62,897 bases of DNA from NCBI RefSeq assembly GCF_008386495.1, contig NZ_VTHJ01000005.1, positions 1 through 62,897 of the forward strand. Direction: 5' to 3'. Under the pieces are notes generated by a model. The model was not told the origin of the DNA, made no database searches, and saw nothing but the letters and a program-made list of their open reading frames with translations. Below, piece after piece: positions 8,249-16,493 of this stretch; the stretch's first letter is position 1, and each line of letters starts with the position of its first letter. The translations under genes and the position numbers were made by a program. The DNA comes from Streptomyces tailanensis. GTDB taxonomy: Bacteria; Actinomycetota; Actinomycetes; Streptomycetales; Streptomycetaceae.

Positions 8249-8680
8249 TCAAGGCCTCATCGCCGAGGGTTCGACGGCCTGGCGGGGCTGGGTGACCAGA
8301 TACGGGCGGACGCTCTTGACCAGCATCGCCATCTCGTAGCCGAGGACCGCGGCGTCGGCCTCGCGGCCGGCGAGCACGGCGAGGCACGTTCCGGAGCCCG
8401 CGGTGGAGACGAACAGCAGGTTCGCGTCGAGTTCGACGACGACCTGGCGTACGTCACCGCCGTCGCCGAAGCGGACACCCGCGCTGCGGCCGAGGGAGTA
8501 CAGGCCGGATGCCAACGCCGCCATGTGGTCGGCGCTGTCCGGGTCAAGGCCGTGGACCGACTTCACGAGCCCGTCGCTGGACAGCAGCACCGCGCTCGTC
8601 GTGTGCGGTACGCGCTGCACTAGACCGCTCATCAGCCAGTCGAGATCGGATACATGGCCGGTCGGCGCGTCGCTCGCCAT
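8249..8680 (-). CDS. cvnB: Conservon roadblock/LC7 protein CvnB
   Basis: 143 residues with a roadblock/LC7 domain. The blocks are DLDWLMSGLVQRVPHTTSAVLLSSDGL, AALASGLYSLGRSAGVRFGDGG and VVVELDANLLFVSTAGSGTCLAVLAG. Such proteins bind small GTPases and probably regulate CvnD. The start is ATG 8680 with AAGGAG 10 bases upstream. The gene sits 80 bases after cvnA and directly before cvnC. Confidence 0.93.
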   Translation of the reverse strand: MASDAPTGHVSDLDWLMSGLVQRVPHTTSAVLLSSDGLVKSVHGLDPDSADHMAALASGLYSLGRSAGVRFGDGGDVRQVVVELDANLLFVSTAGSGTCLAVLAGREADAAVLGYEMAMLVKSVRPYLVTQPRQAVEPSAMRP

Positions 8681-8760
8681 GGTGGATCGACTCCTTGGGG
8701 TACGAAGGTCGGTGGGAGCGGAGGAGGTGGGGACGGCGGTGGGGGTGGAGAAGGGGCTGA

Positions 8761-11031
8761 TCATCCGGCGGGTGTGCTCCCGTCTTGCCGGGGTGGCGTG
8801 AGGTCAGGTGCGGCGTCGAGGGTCGACGGCGGTACGGCGATGGGGGCGGCGCCCCTGGTGGGTCCGCCCAGGGGCTGTGCCGCGTCCTTGTGCGGGGCGT
8901 CCATGTGGGCCAGCTCCATGTGGAGGGCGTCCATGCGACCCGTGTTGATGTGCGACGTCGGGTCCGTGTGGCCTGTGCCGGTGCGGGACATCGGGTCCAA
9001 GTAGCCCATGCCGGTGCCGGACGTCGTGTTCAAGTTGCCCAAGTCGATGCGGGACTGCGGGTCCAGGTGGCCCGGGTCTGTCCGTGACGGCGGGTCCAGG
9101 TGTCCCGGGTCGATGCGGGACGAGGCGTCCGGTGGTGCCAGGTCGACGGGGGTCGTGTCGAGCGTGGCGGTGTCCCAGTCGGAGGTCTCCGTCTGGCGGG
9201 CCTCGGCGAGTCCGATGCCGCGCTGGAACGCCGCCATGAGTCCGGGGTCGTGGCCGACGTAGTGGTCGGGGTCCTGGCGGGGCGTGGGCGGGGGGCCGCC
9301 GCGGAGCTGGGGCACGATGTGCTGCTGGGCGCGGCGGCGAGGCAGCTGCGGCTTGCCCATCGTGCCGCGTATGGTGCCGCCGGCGCGCGGGGTCGGGGGC
9401 GTCGCGGTATTGTCCGCGACGGTTCGCCGCTCGTCGGGGCGGATGCCGGGCCGGGCCTCGGCCGGGTTGGGCCGCTCCTCACGGGCGCCACGCACGGGCA
9501 GCGGGTCGAGGCCGCTGTTGCCCCGGCCCTGACCGTGCTGACGGTTTCCTCTGTCGGGGCCCTGCTGCCGGGGCACGGAGGGACGGATCGGGCCCGCGGC
9601 GGACGGGCCGGGGCCCGGCCGCTCCGGGCGCGCGGACTGTGCCGAGGTCGGCCGGAACGGCTGCGCGGACGCCGGTCGCGCCGCGGGCTCAGGGGCCGAT
9701 GTCCGCTGGGCGGTGGGGGGTTGCGCGTGGCGGGGGCGGGCGGACGGGTGCCGGGCGCCGGTGTTCTGCTGGGTCTGGGCCTGGGGCTGGGTCTGCGTCA
9801 GGTCGCCGAGGGTGACGCCCTGGTCGTCGCTGCCCAGCAGCCCCTGCGGGAGGACGAAGGCGGCCTGGACGCCGCCGTAGATGTTGGTCTGGAGGCGGAC
9901 CTGGATGCCGTGGCGGCGGGCGAGCTGCGAGACCACGAAGAGGCCGATGCGGCCGTCCTGGAGCAGGCTGGCGACGTTGACCTGGTCGGGGTCGGCGAGC
10001 AGGGCGTTCATCTTGTTCTGCTCGGTGACCGGCATGCCGAGGCCGCGGTCCTCGACCTCGACGGCGAGGCCGGAGGTGACGATGTTGGCGCGGAGCAGCA
10101 CTTGGGTGTGCGGGGCGGAGAACACCGTGGCGTTCTCGACGAGTTCGGCGAGCAGGTGGATGACGTCGGCGACGGCGTGCCCGCGCAGGGTGCCGTCGAC
10201 CGGTGGCACCAGCTTGACCCGGGAGTACTGCTCGACCTCGGCGATCGCGGAGCGCAGCACCTCCGTCATGGAGACGGGGTTGCTCCACTGACGGCGGGAG
10301 ACGGCGCCGCCGAGGACGGCGAGGTTCTCGGCGTGGCGGCGGATGCGGGTGGCGAGGTGGTCGACGTGGAAGAGGCCCTTGAGGAGATCCGGGTCCTCGA
10401 TCTCGTTCTCCAGGTCGTCCAGGATGGAGATCTCGCGCTGCACCAGGGACTGGAGCCGCCGCGCCAGGTTCACGAAGACTTCGAGCTTCTGTTCGCTGCC
10501 CACGTGGCTGGAGAGCTGCGAGGCCTGGACGACGGCGGTGACGGCGCTGTCGTGGGCGCGCGCCAGGTCGGCGGTGAGCTGCTCGAAGTCGTCGGCGTCG
10601 GCGGCGGTCTTGGTGCGTGGGCCGCGCGCGGGCGGCTGTTCGCCGCGCCGGAGCGCGTCGACGAGGGCGCGCAGGTCGTCCTCGCCCTTGGTGCTGATCT
10701 GGCACAGGGCGCCCAGGCGTTCGCGTACGGACTTGGCGGTGCGGCCAGCCGCGACGGCGGCGATCGCGATGCCGGCGAGGGCCACCGCGGCGGCTCCGGC
10801 GAGCACCGCCCACACAGTGAGACTCGGGCGGGCTCCGCCGGCGCGGACGGTGAAGAGCACGGCGGCGCAGGCGCTGAGGGCCACGGCGGTGGGGGGCAGG
10901 ACCGCCAGACGCAGCAGCTGTGGCCGTATGTGGATCTCGGGCAGCGAGGGGACGGCGCGGGTGGCCGATCGCCCGTGCCGCCCGCCCTCACGGCGGTCTG
11001 CGCGTGCGGCCGGTGCGCGAAGGTGAGACAT
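8761..11031 (-). CDS. cvnA: Conservon sensor kinase-like protein CvnA with repetitive tail
   Basis: 756 residues. Two membrane helices (about 40-65 and 70-96) are followed by a HAMP-like linker, a coiled region (150-240) and a histidine-kinase-type ATPase domain: LLAELVENATVFSAPHT near 295 (N box), EDRGLGMP near 327 and DGRIGLFVVSQLARRHG near 359. No phosphorylatable-histidine domain of standard form is evident, as usual for CvnA. From about residue 400 the chain is low-complexity and rich in Pro, Gln, Arg and Gly. Near 636-710 it turns into degenerate 12-residue repeats of the form SRTDPGHLDP. The start is ATG 11031 with GAGGAC upstream. It is the first gene of the conservon operon. Confidence 0.92.
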   Translation of the reverse strand: MSHLRAPAARADRREGGRHGRSATRAVPSLPEIHIRPQLLRLAVLPPTAVALSACAAVLFTVRAGGARPSLTVWAVLAGAAAVALAGIAIAAVAAGRTAKSVRERLGALCQISTKGEDDLRALVDALRRGEQPPARGPRTKTAADADDFEQLTADLARAHDSAVTAVVQASQLSSHVGSEQKLEVFVNLARRLQSLVQREISILDDLENEIEDPDLLKGLFHVDHLATRIRRHAENLAVLGGAVSRRQWSNPVSMTEVLRSAIAEVEQYSRVKLVPPVDGTLRGHAVADVIHLLAELVENATVFSAPHTQVLLRANIVTSGLAVEVEDRGLGMPVTEQNKMNALLADPDQVNVASLLQDGRIGLFVVSQLARRHGIQVRLQTNIYGGVQAAFVLPQGLLGSDDQGVTLGDLTQTQPQAQTQQNTGARHPSARPRHAQPPTAQRTSAPEPAARPASAQPFRPTSAQSARPERPGPGPSAAGPIRPSVPRQQGPDRGNRQHGQGRGNSGLDPLPVRGAREERPNPAEARPGIRPDERRTVADNTATPPTPRAGGTIRGTMGKPQLPRRRAQQHIVPQLRGGPPPTPRQDPDHYVGHDPGLMAAFQRGIGLAEARQTETSDWDTATLDTTPVDLAPPDASSRIDPGHLDPPSRTDPGHLDPQSRIDLGNLNTTSGTGMGYLDPMSRTGTGHTDPTSHINTGRMDALHMELAHMDAPHKDAAQPLGGPTRGAAPIAVPPSTLDAAPDLTPPRQDGSTPAG
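8885..9125 (-). repeat. Degenerate 36-bp coding repeats in the CvnA tail
   Basis: In the 3' part of cvnA, units of about 36 bases encode variants of SRxDPGHLDPx: SRIDPGHLDP, SRTDPGHLDP, SRIDLGNLNT, SGTGMGYLDP, SRTGTGHTDP, SHINTGRMDA. The two upstream copies are nearly identical in DNA, while later ones have drifted, as expected for a repeat that expanded and then decayed. Confidence 0.7.
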
Positions 11032-11087
11032 CAGCGTCCTCGAACTGGTCCGTCTGGGGCGTGGGGGTGCCGCGTCTGGGCGACTTG

Positions 11088-11107
11088 GGCATGCGCCATC
11101 GCATGCC
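11088..11107 (-). promoter_or_regulatory. Inverted repeat in the cvnA leader region
   Basis: GGCATGCG and CGCATGCC form a perfect eight-base dyad around CCAT, 57-76 bases before the cvnA start. It could be an operator or an RNA hairpin in the leader. The rest of the gap 11032-11351 holds no gene that I can support and no convincing promoter. Two tandem copies of TGCGACCGGAT lie at 11285-11306. Confidence 0.35.
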
Positions 11108-11351
11108 GATCGGGAGAGCCGAAGAATTCAGCCCTGCGTCGTCCGACGGAAACTCACAGTAGTCACCAACGGGCCATGTGCGGTGCGCAGTTGACAAAGG
11201 CCTCCGCAAAGCGTCTCGCTCTGGTATGAGGCCCGCATGAAAGACCGGCAATTATTCGGACGCGCGTTCTTGTCGCATTCTCTTTGCGACCGGATTGCGA
11301 CCGGATTCCGATCAGAGCCGATCGGAGTGGGTCGATGACAGGTCGACAACA

Positions 11352-11396
11352 GACGGCGAGGGCCGGAGAGCAATTTGCCCTCCGGCCCTCGCCGTC
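11352..11396 (-). terminator. Strong hairpin terminator after the MBL-fold gene
   Basis: GACGGCGAGGGCCGGAG (11352-11368) pairs perfectly over 17 bases with 11380-11396, with an 11-base loop. It starts 43 bases past the stop of the MBL-fold gene and is followed on the minus strand by TGTTGT. It may also stop readthrough in the other direction. Confidence 0.8.
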
Positions 11397-11438
11397 AATC
11401 CAAAAATCACCCCATCGGGAGAATTCTCAACGCGGGTG

Positions 11439-12611
11439 TCAGCTCTCCGCCACCAGATCCAACCGCTCCCCCACCGGCGGCCACGCGGCCCAGCCACCGA
11501 CCGGCTGCTGCGCCACCGCCCGCCACCACGGATTCACCGGCGGCGTGTTCTTCGGCTCGAACGGCTCCCCCGGCCGCGGCGAGGCCAGCGTCACCCCCGC
11601 CCCGTGCGTGGCCCACATCGTGCGCTCCCCCGGCTCCGCCCAGGCGTGCGGCGCCAGATTGAACGTCGCCCAGTGGATCGGCAGCAGCACACCGCTCGAC
11701 TGCCCGCCCTGCAGATCGAGATGGGTCTGCAGCCCCTCCTCGGGCGTCATGTGGATGTCAGGCCAGAACTCGCTATAAGCACCGATCTGGATCATGGTGA
11801 TGTCGAACGGCCCGTGCTCCGCGCCGATGTCCTTGAAGCCCTTGAAGTACCCGGTGTCCCCGCTGTGATAGATCCGGTGCTCGTCACCGGCGACGGCCCA
11901 GGAAGCCCACAGCGTGTGCTGGGTGTTGCGCAGTCCCCGGCCGCAGAAGTGGCGGGCAGGGGTGGCGGTCAGGGTGAGACCGCCGATCTTCGTCGTCTCC
12001 TGCCAGTCCAGCTCGCGGATGCGCCCCTCGGACACACCCCAGTGCTCCAGATGGGCGCCGACGCCGAGCGGCACCGCGAAGACCGTGTCCGTGCCGGCCA
12101 GCTCCTTGATCGTGGGCATGTCCAGGTGGTCGTAGTGGTCGTGCGAGATGACGACGACATCGACCGGCCCGAGCGCGGCCAGCGGCAGGGGCACGGGGTG
12201 CAGCCGCTTGGGCCCGGCGAAGGCGAACGGGGAACAGCGCTCGCCCCAGACGGGGTCGAACAGCACCCGATGCCCGTCGATCTCCGCGAGCACACTCGAG
12301 TGACCCATCCATGTGATCCGCAAGCCACTCACAGGCGGCTTGGCAAGGTCGGCGAGGGTCGTGGAGTGCACAGGGATCAGACCGACCGGGGCGCGCTGAA
12401 GGCGCTCCTCCTTGCGGAACTGTCTCTTCGCCATCTCCAGCGCGACACCGCCGGAGGGACGAACCCGGGCGCCCTCGGGATTCACGAAGGCACCACCCGC
12501 GAAATGCGGGGATCTGCGGATCCGCTCCAGCCGGGCACCACTCGGATCCGCGCCGAAGGCGGCTGGCTGCACGGCACGCAGCCCCGAGCTCAGGGAACGG
12601 GAACCGGACAC
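11439..12611 (-). CDS. MBL-fold metal-dependent hydrolase (NAPE-PLD/UlaG-like)
   Basis: 390 residues of the metallo-beta-lactamase fold, UlaG/NAPE-PLD-like branch. Metal ligands are seen in VISHDHYDHLDMPT (the HxHxDH motif), TPARHFCGRG, YHSGDTGYFKG and LLPIHWATFNLAPH. The N-terminal GGAFVNPEG and the ITWMGHSSVLAEIDG strand are typical of the phospholipase-D-like group that acts on lipid phosphodiesters or lactones. The start is GTG 12611, with AGGAGGTGCC directly upstream. A -10-like CATAAT (complement of 12644-12649) lies upstream. The substrate is unknown. It is a monocistronic gene divergent from the amino-acid dehydrogenase. Confidence 0.87.
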   Translation of the reverse strand: MSGSRSLSSGLRAVQPAAFGADPSGARLERIRRSPHFAGGAFVNPEGARVRPSGGVALEMAKRQFRKEERLQRAPVGLIPVHSTTLADLAKPPVSGLRITWMGHSSVLAEIDGHRVLFDPVWGERCSPFAFAGPKRLHPVPLPLAALGPVDVVVISHDHYDHLDMPTIKELAGTDTVFAVPLGVGAHLEHWGVSEGRIRELDWQETTKIGGLTLTATPARHFCGRGLRNTQHTLWASWAVAGDEHRIYHSGDTGYFKGFKDIGAEHGPFDITMIQIGAYSEFWPDIHMTPEEGLQTHLDLQGGQSSGVLLPIHWATFNLAPHAWAEPGERTMWATHGAGVTLASPRPGEPFEPKNTPPVNPWWRAVAQQPVGGWAAWPPVGERLDLVAES

Positions 12612-12701
12612 GGCACCTCCTGGTGAATTCGCTGAGGCATTCCATTATGGTCCGCCCCTCCGACAGCGCCGGGTCCAGCCCGTCACTCCTCACTGCCATA
12701 C

Positions 12702-12715
12702 TGATCAACGGTTCA
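12702..12715. promoter_or_regulatory. Putative TetR-type operator upstream of the dehydrogenase
   Basis: TGATCAACGGTTCA fits a dyad TGAxC....GxTCA, and the wider element ACTGA...TCAGT (12700-12717) extends it. It lies about 60 bases before the dehydrogenase start and beside -10-like CATACT (12697-12702). A broken TetR gene lies just downstream of that dehydrogenase. Confidence 0.4.
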
Positions 12716-12775
12716 GTAGCCCCCTCTGTTCCCACCGGCCCGCCGCTTCCCCCGGCCACGCCCGAGGAGCCCTCG

Positions 12776-13963
12776 ATGTCCTCCCCGACCGCCCCCTTCC
12801 TGTCGCTCACCTGGACCGACCACGTCACAGGACAGCGGGGCTTCCTCGTCGTGGACCGACTCGTACGCGGCGTCTCCAGCGGCGGCCTCCGGATGCGCCC
12901 GGGCTGCACCCTCGACGAGGTCACCGGCCTGGCCCGCGGCATGACCATGAAGGAGGCGCTCCACTACAACGCCGACAACCGCTACGTCCCCCTCGGCGGC
13001 GCCAAGGGCGGCATCGACTACGACCCCCGGGCCCCGGAGGCGTACGGAGTCCTCGTCCGCTATCTGCGCGCGATGCGCCCGTACATCGAGACCTTCTGGA
13101 CGACCGGGGAGGACCTGGGCCTCACCCAGGACCTGGTGGACCGAGCGGCCACCGAGGCCGGCCTCGTCTCGACGATCCAAGCCGTCTACCCCCTCCTCGA
13201 CGACGAGACGACGGCGCGCCGACGCCTGACGGACGCCTTCGCGGTCGAGGTCGACGGCATGGGCCTCGACGAGTTGGTCGGAGGCTGCGGCGTAGCCGAA
13301 TCCGTACTCACCACCCTGGACCGAGCCGGGATGCCCCACACCGGAACCCGCGTCGCCGTACAGGGCCTCGGAACCATGGGCGGAGCCACCGCCCGCTTCC
13401 TGTCCCGAGCGGGCCTCACGATCGTCGCCGTCGCCGACATCAAGGGCACCATCACCAACCCCGACGGCCTGGACGTCGAGACCCTGCTGGCCGCCCGCGA
13501 CCCCTACGGCACAGTGGACCGCGCCGCACTGCGCCCGGACGACCACGAAAGCGCGGGGGACGCCTGGCTCGCCACCGACGCCGACGTACTGGTACCCGCG
13601 GCCGTGTCGTACGCGATCACCCCGGACAACCAGCTCCGGATCACCGCCCGTCTGATCGCCGAGGCGGCCAACATGCCCGTCCTCCCGGAGGCGGAGAACC
13701 TGCTCGCCGCCCGCGGGGTGACGATCCTGCCGGACGTCGTGGTCAACTCCGCCACGAACGCCTGGTGGTGGTGGACCCTCTTCGGCGACATCGCCCCCAC
13801 CGCGGACGAGGCCTTCACCCACACCCGCCACGCCATGCGCACCCTCGTCGACCAGATCCTCTCCCGCGCCGAGACCGACACCACGACCCCTCGCGCAGCC
13901 GCCCACGCCGTCGTCGCCGACCGATTGCCGGTGATCGCGGCACGGTTCGACTGGCACCGGTGA
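12776..13963 (+). CDS. Glu/Leu/Phe/Val dehydrogenase
   Basis: 395 residues, an NAD(P)-dependent amino-acid dehydrogenase that interconverts an amino acid and its 2-oxo acid with ammonia. Seen are GGLRMRPGCTLDEVTGLARGMTMKEAL, the glycine-rich VPLGGAKGGIDYDPRAP with the catalytic lysine, TTGEDLGLTQ, the Rossmann loop VAVQGLGTMGGATARFLS near 200, and AEAANMPVLPEAENLL. The start is ATG 12776 with GAGGAG seven bases upstream. Codons upstream of that in the same frame encode no recognisable sequence. The family covers Glu, Leu, Phe and Val enzymes and the exact substrate cannot be fixed. The broken TetR gene downstream may once have controlled it. Confidence 0.9.
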   Translation: MSSPTAPFLSLTWTDHVTGQRGFLVVDRLVRGVSSGGLRMRPGCTLDEVTGLARGMTMKEALHYNADNRYVPLGGAKGGIDYDPRAPEAYGVLVRYLRAMRPYIETFWTTGEDLGLTQDLVDRAATEAGLVSTIQAVYPLLDDETTARRRLTDAFAVEVDGMGLDELVGGCGVAESVLTTLDRAGMPHTGTRVAVQGLGTMGGATARFLSRAGLTIVAVADIKGTITNPDGLDVETLLAARDPYGTVDRAALRPDDHESAGDAWLATDADVLVPAAVSYAITPDNQLRITARLIAEAANMPVLPEAENLLAARGVTILPDVVVNSATNAWWWWTLFGDIAPTADEAFTHTRHAMRTLVDQILSRAETDTTTPRAAAHAVVADRLPVIAARFDWHR

Positions 13964-14030
13964 ACCTGCCGGCCCGCCACACACCCTCAGCTCCCCGGCG
14001 TTCACATACCGACGCAATTAGGGTTACCGC

Positions 14031-14419
14031 GTGACCAGGGTGCGGTTGAGCGTGGCCGAGCGGCGTGAAGAGCTGGTCCGGGCCGCCATGGAACAGATCG
14101 AGGCGCGCGGCGTCGCGGTGGTACGCATCGCCGACGTGGCCACCGCACTCGGGGTGAGCAACGCCCTGGTGCTCTACCACTTCGCCACCAAGGAAAAGCT
14201 GGTGGCCGAGGCATTCCGCTACGCGACCGAGGACGACCTGGCCCACCTGCGCGAACTACTGAGCCGCCGCACGACCGCCCTCCGCCGCCTCCGCGCAGCC
14301 ATCCGCTGGTACGCCCCGACCGGCCAGGCCAAGGGCTGGCGCCTCTGTCCCACACCCACGCCCAGGACTGGACCGACGAGGCCCTGGCCTGCGAACTGGG
14401 CCTGCCCCGCGAAACCTGA
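14031..14419 (+). pseudogene. Broken TetR-family regulator
   Basis: The first ~100 codons are a normal TetR start: RREELVRAAMEQIEARGVAVVRIADVATALGVSNALVLYHFATKEKL in parts, then the ligand-domain opening LRAAIRWYAPTGQAKGWRL. Right after this (near 14340) the frame becomes meaningless Pro/Arg-rich sequence. In another frame, however, a plausible TetR C-terminus appears: HTHAQDWTDEALACELGLP followed by a TGA at 14417-14419. A deletion of roughly 70-80 codons with a frame change explains both halves. The start is GTG 14031, seven bases past a -10-like TAGGGT (14019-14024), so it was probably leaderless. Confidence 0.7.
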
Positions 14420-14640
14420 CAGCCACAACTCGCTGAGCAGGGGCCGCCACCACAACGGAGGGCCGGCCGCGCAACAACGGACGGGGGCCGTGCCGGTGCG
14501 TCACGCCCGTCGCGTAGAGCGGCCCAGAGAACCTCAGCCCATCAAACCCCGAGCAGTGGGGCACCAAGCGACGGGCGGACACACCGGCATGACCCCGACC
14601 CCCAACGCACCCCACGCGCCCCGGCCCAACCGCCGGAGGT
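14420..14640. other. Non-coding gap between TetR remnant and SGNH hydrolase
   Basis: No gene, hairpin or repeat that I can support. The plus-strand ORF that crosses it is the out-of-frame continuation of the TetR remnant. Confidence 0.5.
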
Positions 14641-15459
14641 TCAGGCCACCGACCCGATCCGCATCTTGATGTCGTCCGGCGACAGATGCCCCTTCGCCGA
14701 CACATGGTCCCCGGAGGACTCCCCCCGCAGCCGCCGCCCGATCCACGGCACCAAATAGTCCCGCGCCCACTGGATGTTGTCGCGACGCACCTCGAAAGTC
14801 CCCCGCGGCGGCAGCGGAGGCCACGGCTGCTCAGGATCGGCCGGCACCTCGACCCCCAGCACCTGCCCGGCCCGCAGCGCGACCCGCGTATGCCCCTCGG
14901 GCGAGAGATGCAACCGGTCGTCGTCCCAGGCCCGCCGATCCTGCACCGTCTTGAGGGACCACAGGTCCAGCACAGGGCAGCCGTACCGGTCCGCAATGGC
15001 CCGCACATGCCCGTTGTACGTAGCGATCTTGCCCCGCAGATGCCTCAGCACAGGCACATCACGCGTATCGAACCCGGTGGTCACCATCACGGTGCCGATC
15101 GCCGAAGTGAGCGTGGCAATCGCCCGCTCGAACCGCTCGGCGACCTCGTCGGGATCGGTGCCGGGCCGGATGATGTCGTTGCCGCCCGCGCAGAAGGAGA
15201 TCAGATCGGGCGCGAGCTCCAGGGCCCGCGGCACCTGGTCCTCCACGATCTGATCGAGAAGCTTCCCTCGCACGGCGAGGTTGGTGTAGTCGAAGTCGCC
15301 CTCGGGCACCCGGTCCGCGAGAAGTACCGCGAACCGATCGGCCCAACCGACGAACGCCCCGTCGGGCCCGGGATCGCCGACGCCCTCGGTGAAGCTGTCC
15401 CCCACCGCAACGTACGACCCGATCACGTCTCTGCTGTCATTCTTCGAATCGTCTGCCAC
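14641..15459 (-). CDS. SGNH/GDSL-family hydrolase
   Basis: 272 residues, a GDSL/SGNH esterase-lipase fold. The nucleophile block is YVAVGDSFTEGVGDPG near residue 18, the oxyanion Gly and Asn follow in SFCAGGNDIIRPG, and the catalytic Asp-His pair is in DDDRLHLSPEGHTRVA. No signal peptide is visible, so it is probably cytosolic. The start is taken as GTG 15459. A possible promoter lies 63 bases upstream. The substrate (an acyl or acetyl ester) is unknown. Confidence 0.9.
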   Translation of the reverse strand: MADDSKNDSRDVIGSYVAVGDSFTEGVGDPGPDGAFVGWADRFAVLLADRVPEGDFDYTNLAVRGKLLDQIVEDQVPRALELAPDLISFCAGGNDIIRPGTDPDEVAERFERAIATLTSAIGTVMVTTGFDTRDVPVLRHLRGKIATYNGHVRAIADRYGCPVLDLWSLKTVQDRRAWDDDRLHLSPEGHTRVALRAGQVLGVEVPADPEQPWPPLPPRGTFEVRRDNIQWARDYLVPWIGRRLRGESSGDHVSAKGHLSPDDIKMRIGSVA

Positions 15460-15522
15460 GTCGGCCCATGATTCACCTTCCGATGTGACCTACGCGACCG
15501 TAATAAAGGGTTGACGGCCGGT

Positions 15523-15552
15523 GAGATAGACCACGCGTCAAGTATCGGTCAA
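15523..15552 (-). promoter_or_regulatory. Possible promoter of the SGNH hydrolase
   Basis: On the minus strand TTGACC (complement of 15547-15552) and TATCTC (complement of 15523-15528) are 18 bases apart, which would give a leader of roughly 57 bases. The -10 box is only a partial match. Confidence 0.35.
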
Positions 15553-15603
15553 CCCGGAATAGACGCAGGTCATCAGCCTCACCCCAAACGCCCGCCACCA
15601 GCC

Positions 15604-16326
15604 TCACCCCAAGATCCGCCACACCCGAAACCCCTCGATCCGAAAGTGACTCCACACGGTCCGAAAGCCGAAGTGCCCACCGGTGTACGGCTCGGGGTCC
15701 ACGTAGTCGAAGACAAGCCGCCCGTTGTTCCACCACCGCACGACGGCCCCGTCGGAGACGATCCGGACACGATGCGGCTCATTCGCGACGAGCAACGGCT
15801 CGGTGTAGTCGAGAAGAAGCGGCCGCACCCCCGCCTCGCCGACGTAACGCCGCAGCCGCGTCGTCGTGTTGTAGTTGGCCCCGTAACCGGAGTAGTACGT
15901 CTTGAGGTAGTCGTACTCCGGCAGCGCACCCCCACGCGGCGTGGCGAACAAGTCGTCGGGCGAACGCACATCGACGGCGTTCCAGAAGTTATTGAGATCC
16001 GAAACCCGGTCGTTGGCGCCTCCCGCGGCGACCGGCGTGGCCGTGTACTCGATGACGTACGGCCCCTCCAACTTCCGCCGGAACCAGACCGTAGCGCCGC
16101 TGGGCACATCGATCTCCAGCACACCACCCCCAGCGGTGACCGTCCCCCCGTCCTGCGACTCGGTGACCCACTGCCCGAGCCCATGCCGAAAGTCGTCCGC
16201 CGCGATCAGCCGCCCCCGCCGCCGGCCCGGCCCCGCCCCCTCACCTGTATGCGCGGTAGCCGTAGGCGTGGCCGCCGCAAGTGCGGCGCCGACAGCGAGG
16301 GCCCCGAAGGCTCTGCGGCTGGTCAT
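15604..16326 (-). CDS. Tat-secreted DUF6250-like protein (lectin/lyase-like fold)
   Basis: 240 residues. The N-terminus MTSRRAFGALAVGAALAA is a twin-arginine signal followed by Ala-rich sequence up to about residue 26, so the mature protein is exported folded. The body (45-240) has ADDFRHGLGQWV, FRRKLEGPYVIEYTATPV, RVSDLNNFWNAVD, YYSGYGANYNTTTRLRRY and GHFGFRTVWSHFRIEGFRVW, a concanavalin-like beta-sandwich build of the DUF6250 type seen in polysaccharide-acting proteins. No catalytic residues can be named. The start is ATG 16326 with AGAAGGAGAT upstream. A LacI-type dyad 38-49 bases upstream points to sugar control. Confidence 0.75.
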   Translation of the reverse strand: MTSRRAFGALAVGAALAAATPTATAHTGEGAGPGRRRGRLIAADDFRHGLGQWVTESQDGGTVTAGGGVLEIDVPSGATVWFRRKLEGPYVIEYTATPVAAGGANDRVSDLNNFWNAVDVRSPDDLFATPRGGALPEYDYLKTYYSGYGANYNTTTRLRRYVGEAGVRPLLLDYTEPLLVANEPHRVRIVSDGAVVRWWNNGRLVFDYVDPEPYTGGHFGFRTVWSHFRIEGFRVWRILG

Positions 16327-16363
16327 GAATCTCCTTCTGTACGGGCATGGTGGCGAGTCAACA

Positions 16364-16375
16364 GAAAGCGCTTGC
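16364..16375. promoter_or_regulatory. LacI-type operator upstream of the secreted protein
   Basis: GAAAGCGCTTGC contains the central palindrome AAGCGCTT that is typical of LacI/GalR-family operators in actinomycetes. A -35-like TTGACT (complement of 16356-16361) lies next to it. It implies repression released by a carbohydrate. Confidence 0.5.
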
Positions 16376-16441
16376 ACGACAGTTGGGAGCAACTCTGCCC
16401 CACACCCACCCAGACCGCAACGCACCCCGAACACGGCCAAA

Positions 16442-16470
16442 GGCCGGACCCCCAGGAAGAGGGTCCGGCC
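16442..16470 (-). terminator. Hairpin terminator after the LysM/M23 gene
   Basis: GGCCGGACCC (16442-16451) pairs perfectly with GGGTCCGGCC (16461-16470). On the minus strand the hairpin is followed by TTT and it starts 24 bases beyond the stop of the LysM/M23 gene. Confidence 0.75.
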
Positions 16471-16493
16471 ATCAGCCACGCAGATCCGGCACG

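Noticed and set aside
8885..9125. Regular repeats that could suggest a CRISPR array
   Set aside because: They are in frame in cvnA, have no unique spacers of constant length and there are no cas genes.
14420..14669. C-terminal part of the TetR ORF as real protein
   Set aside because: It is Pro/Arg/Thr-rich out-of-frame sequence; the true TetR end is in another frame and stops at 14419.
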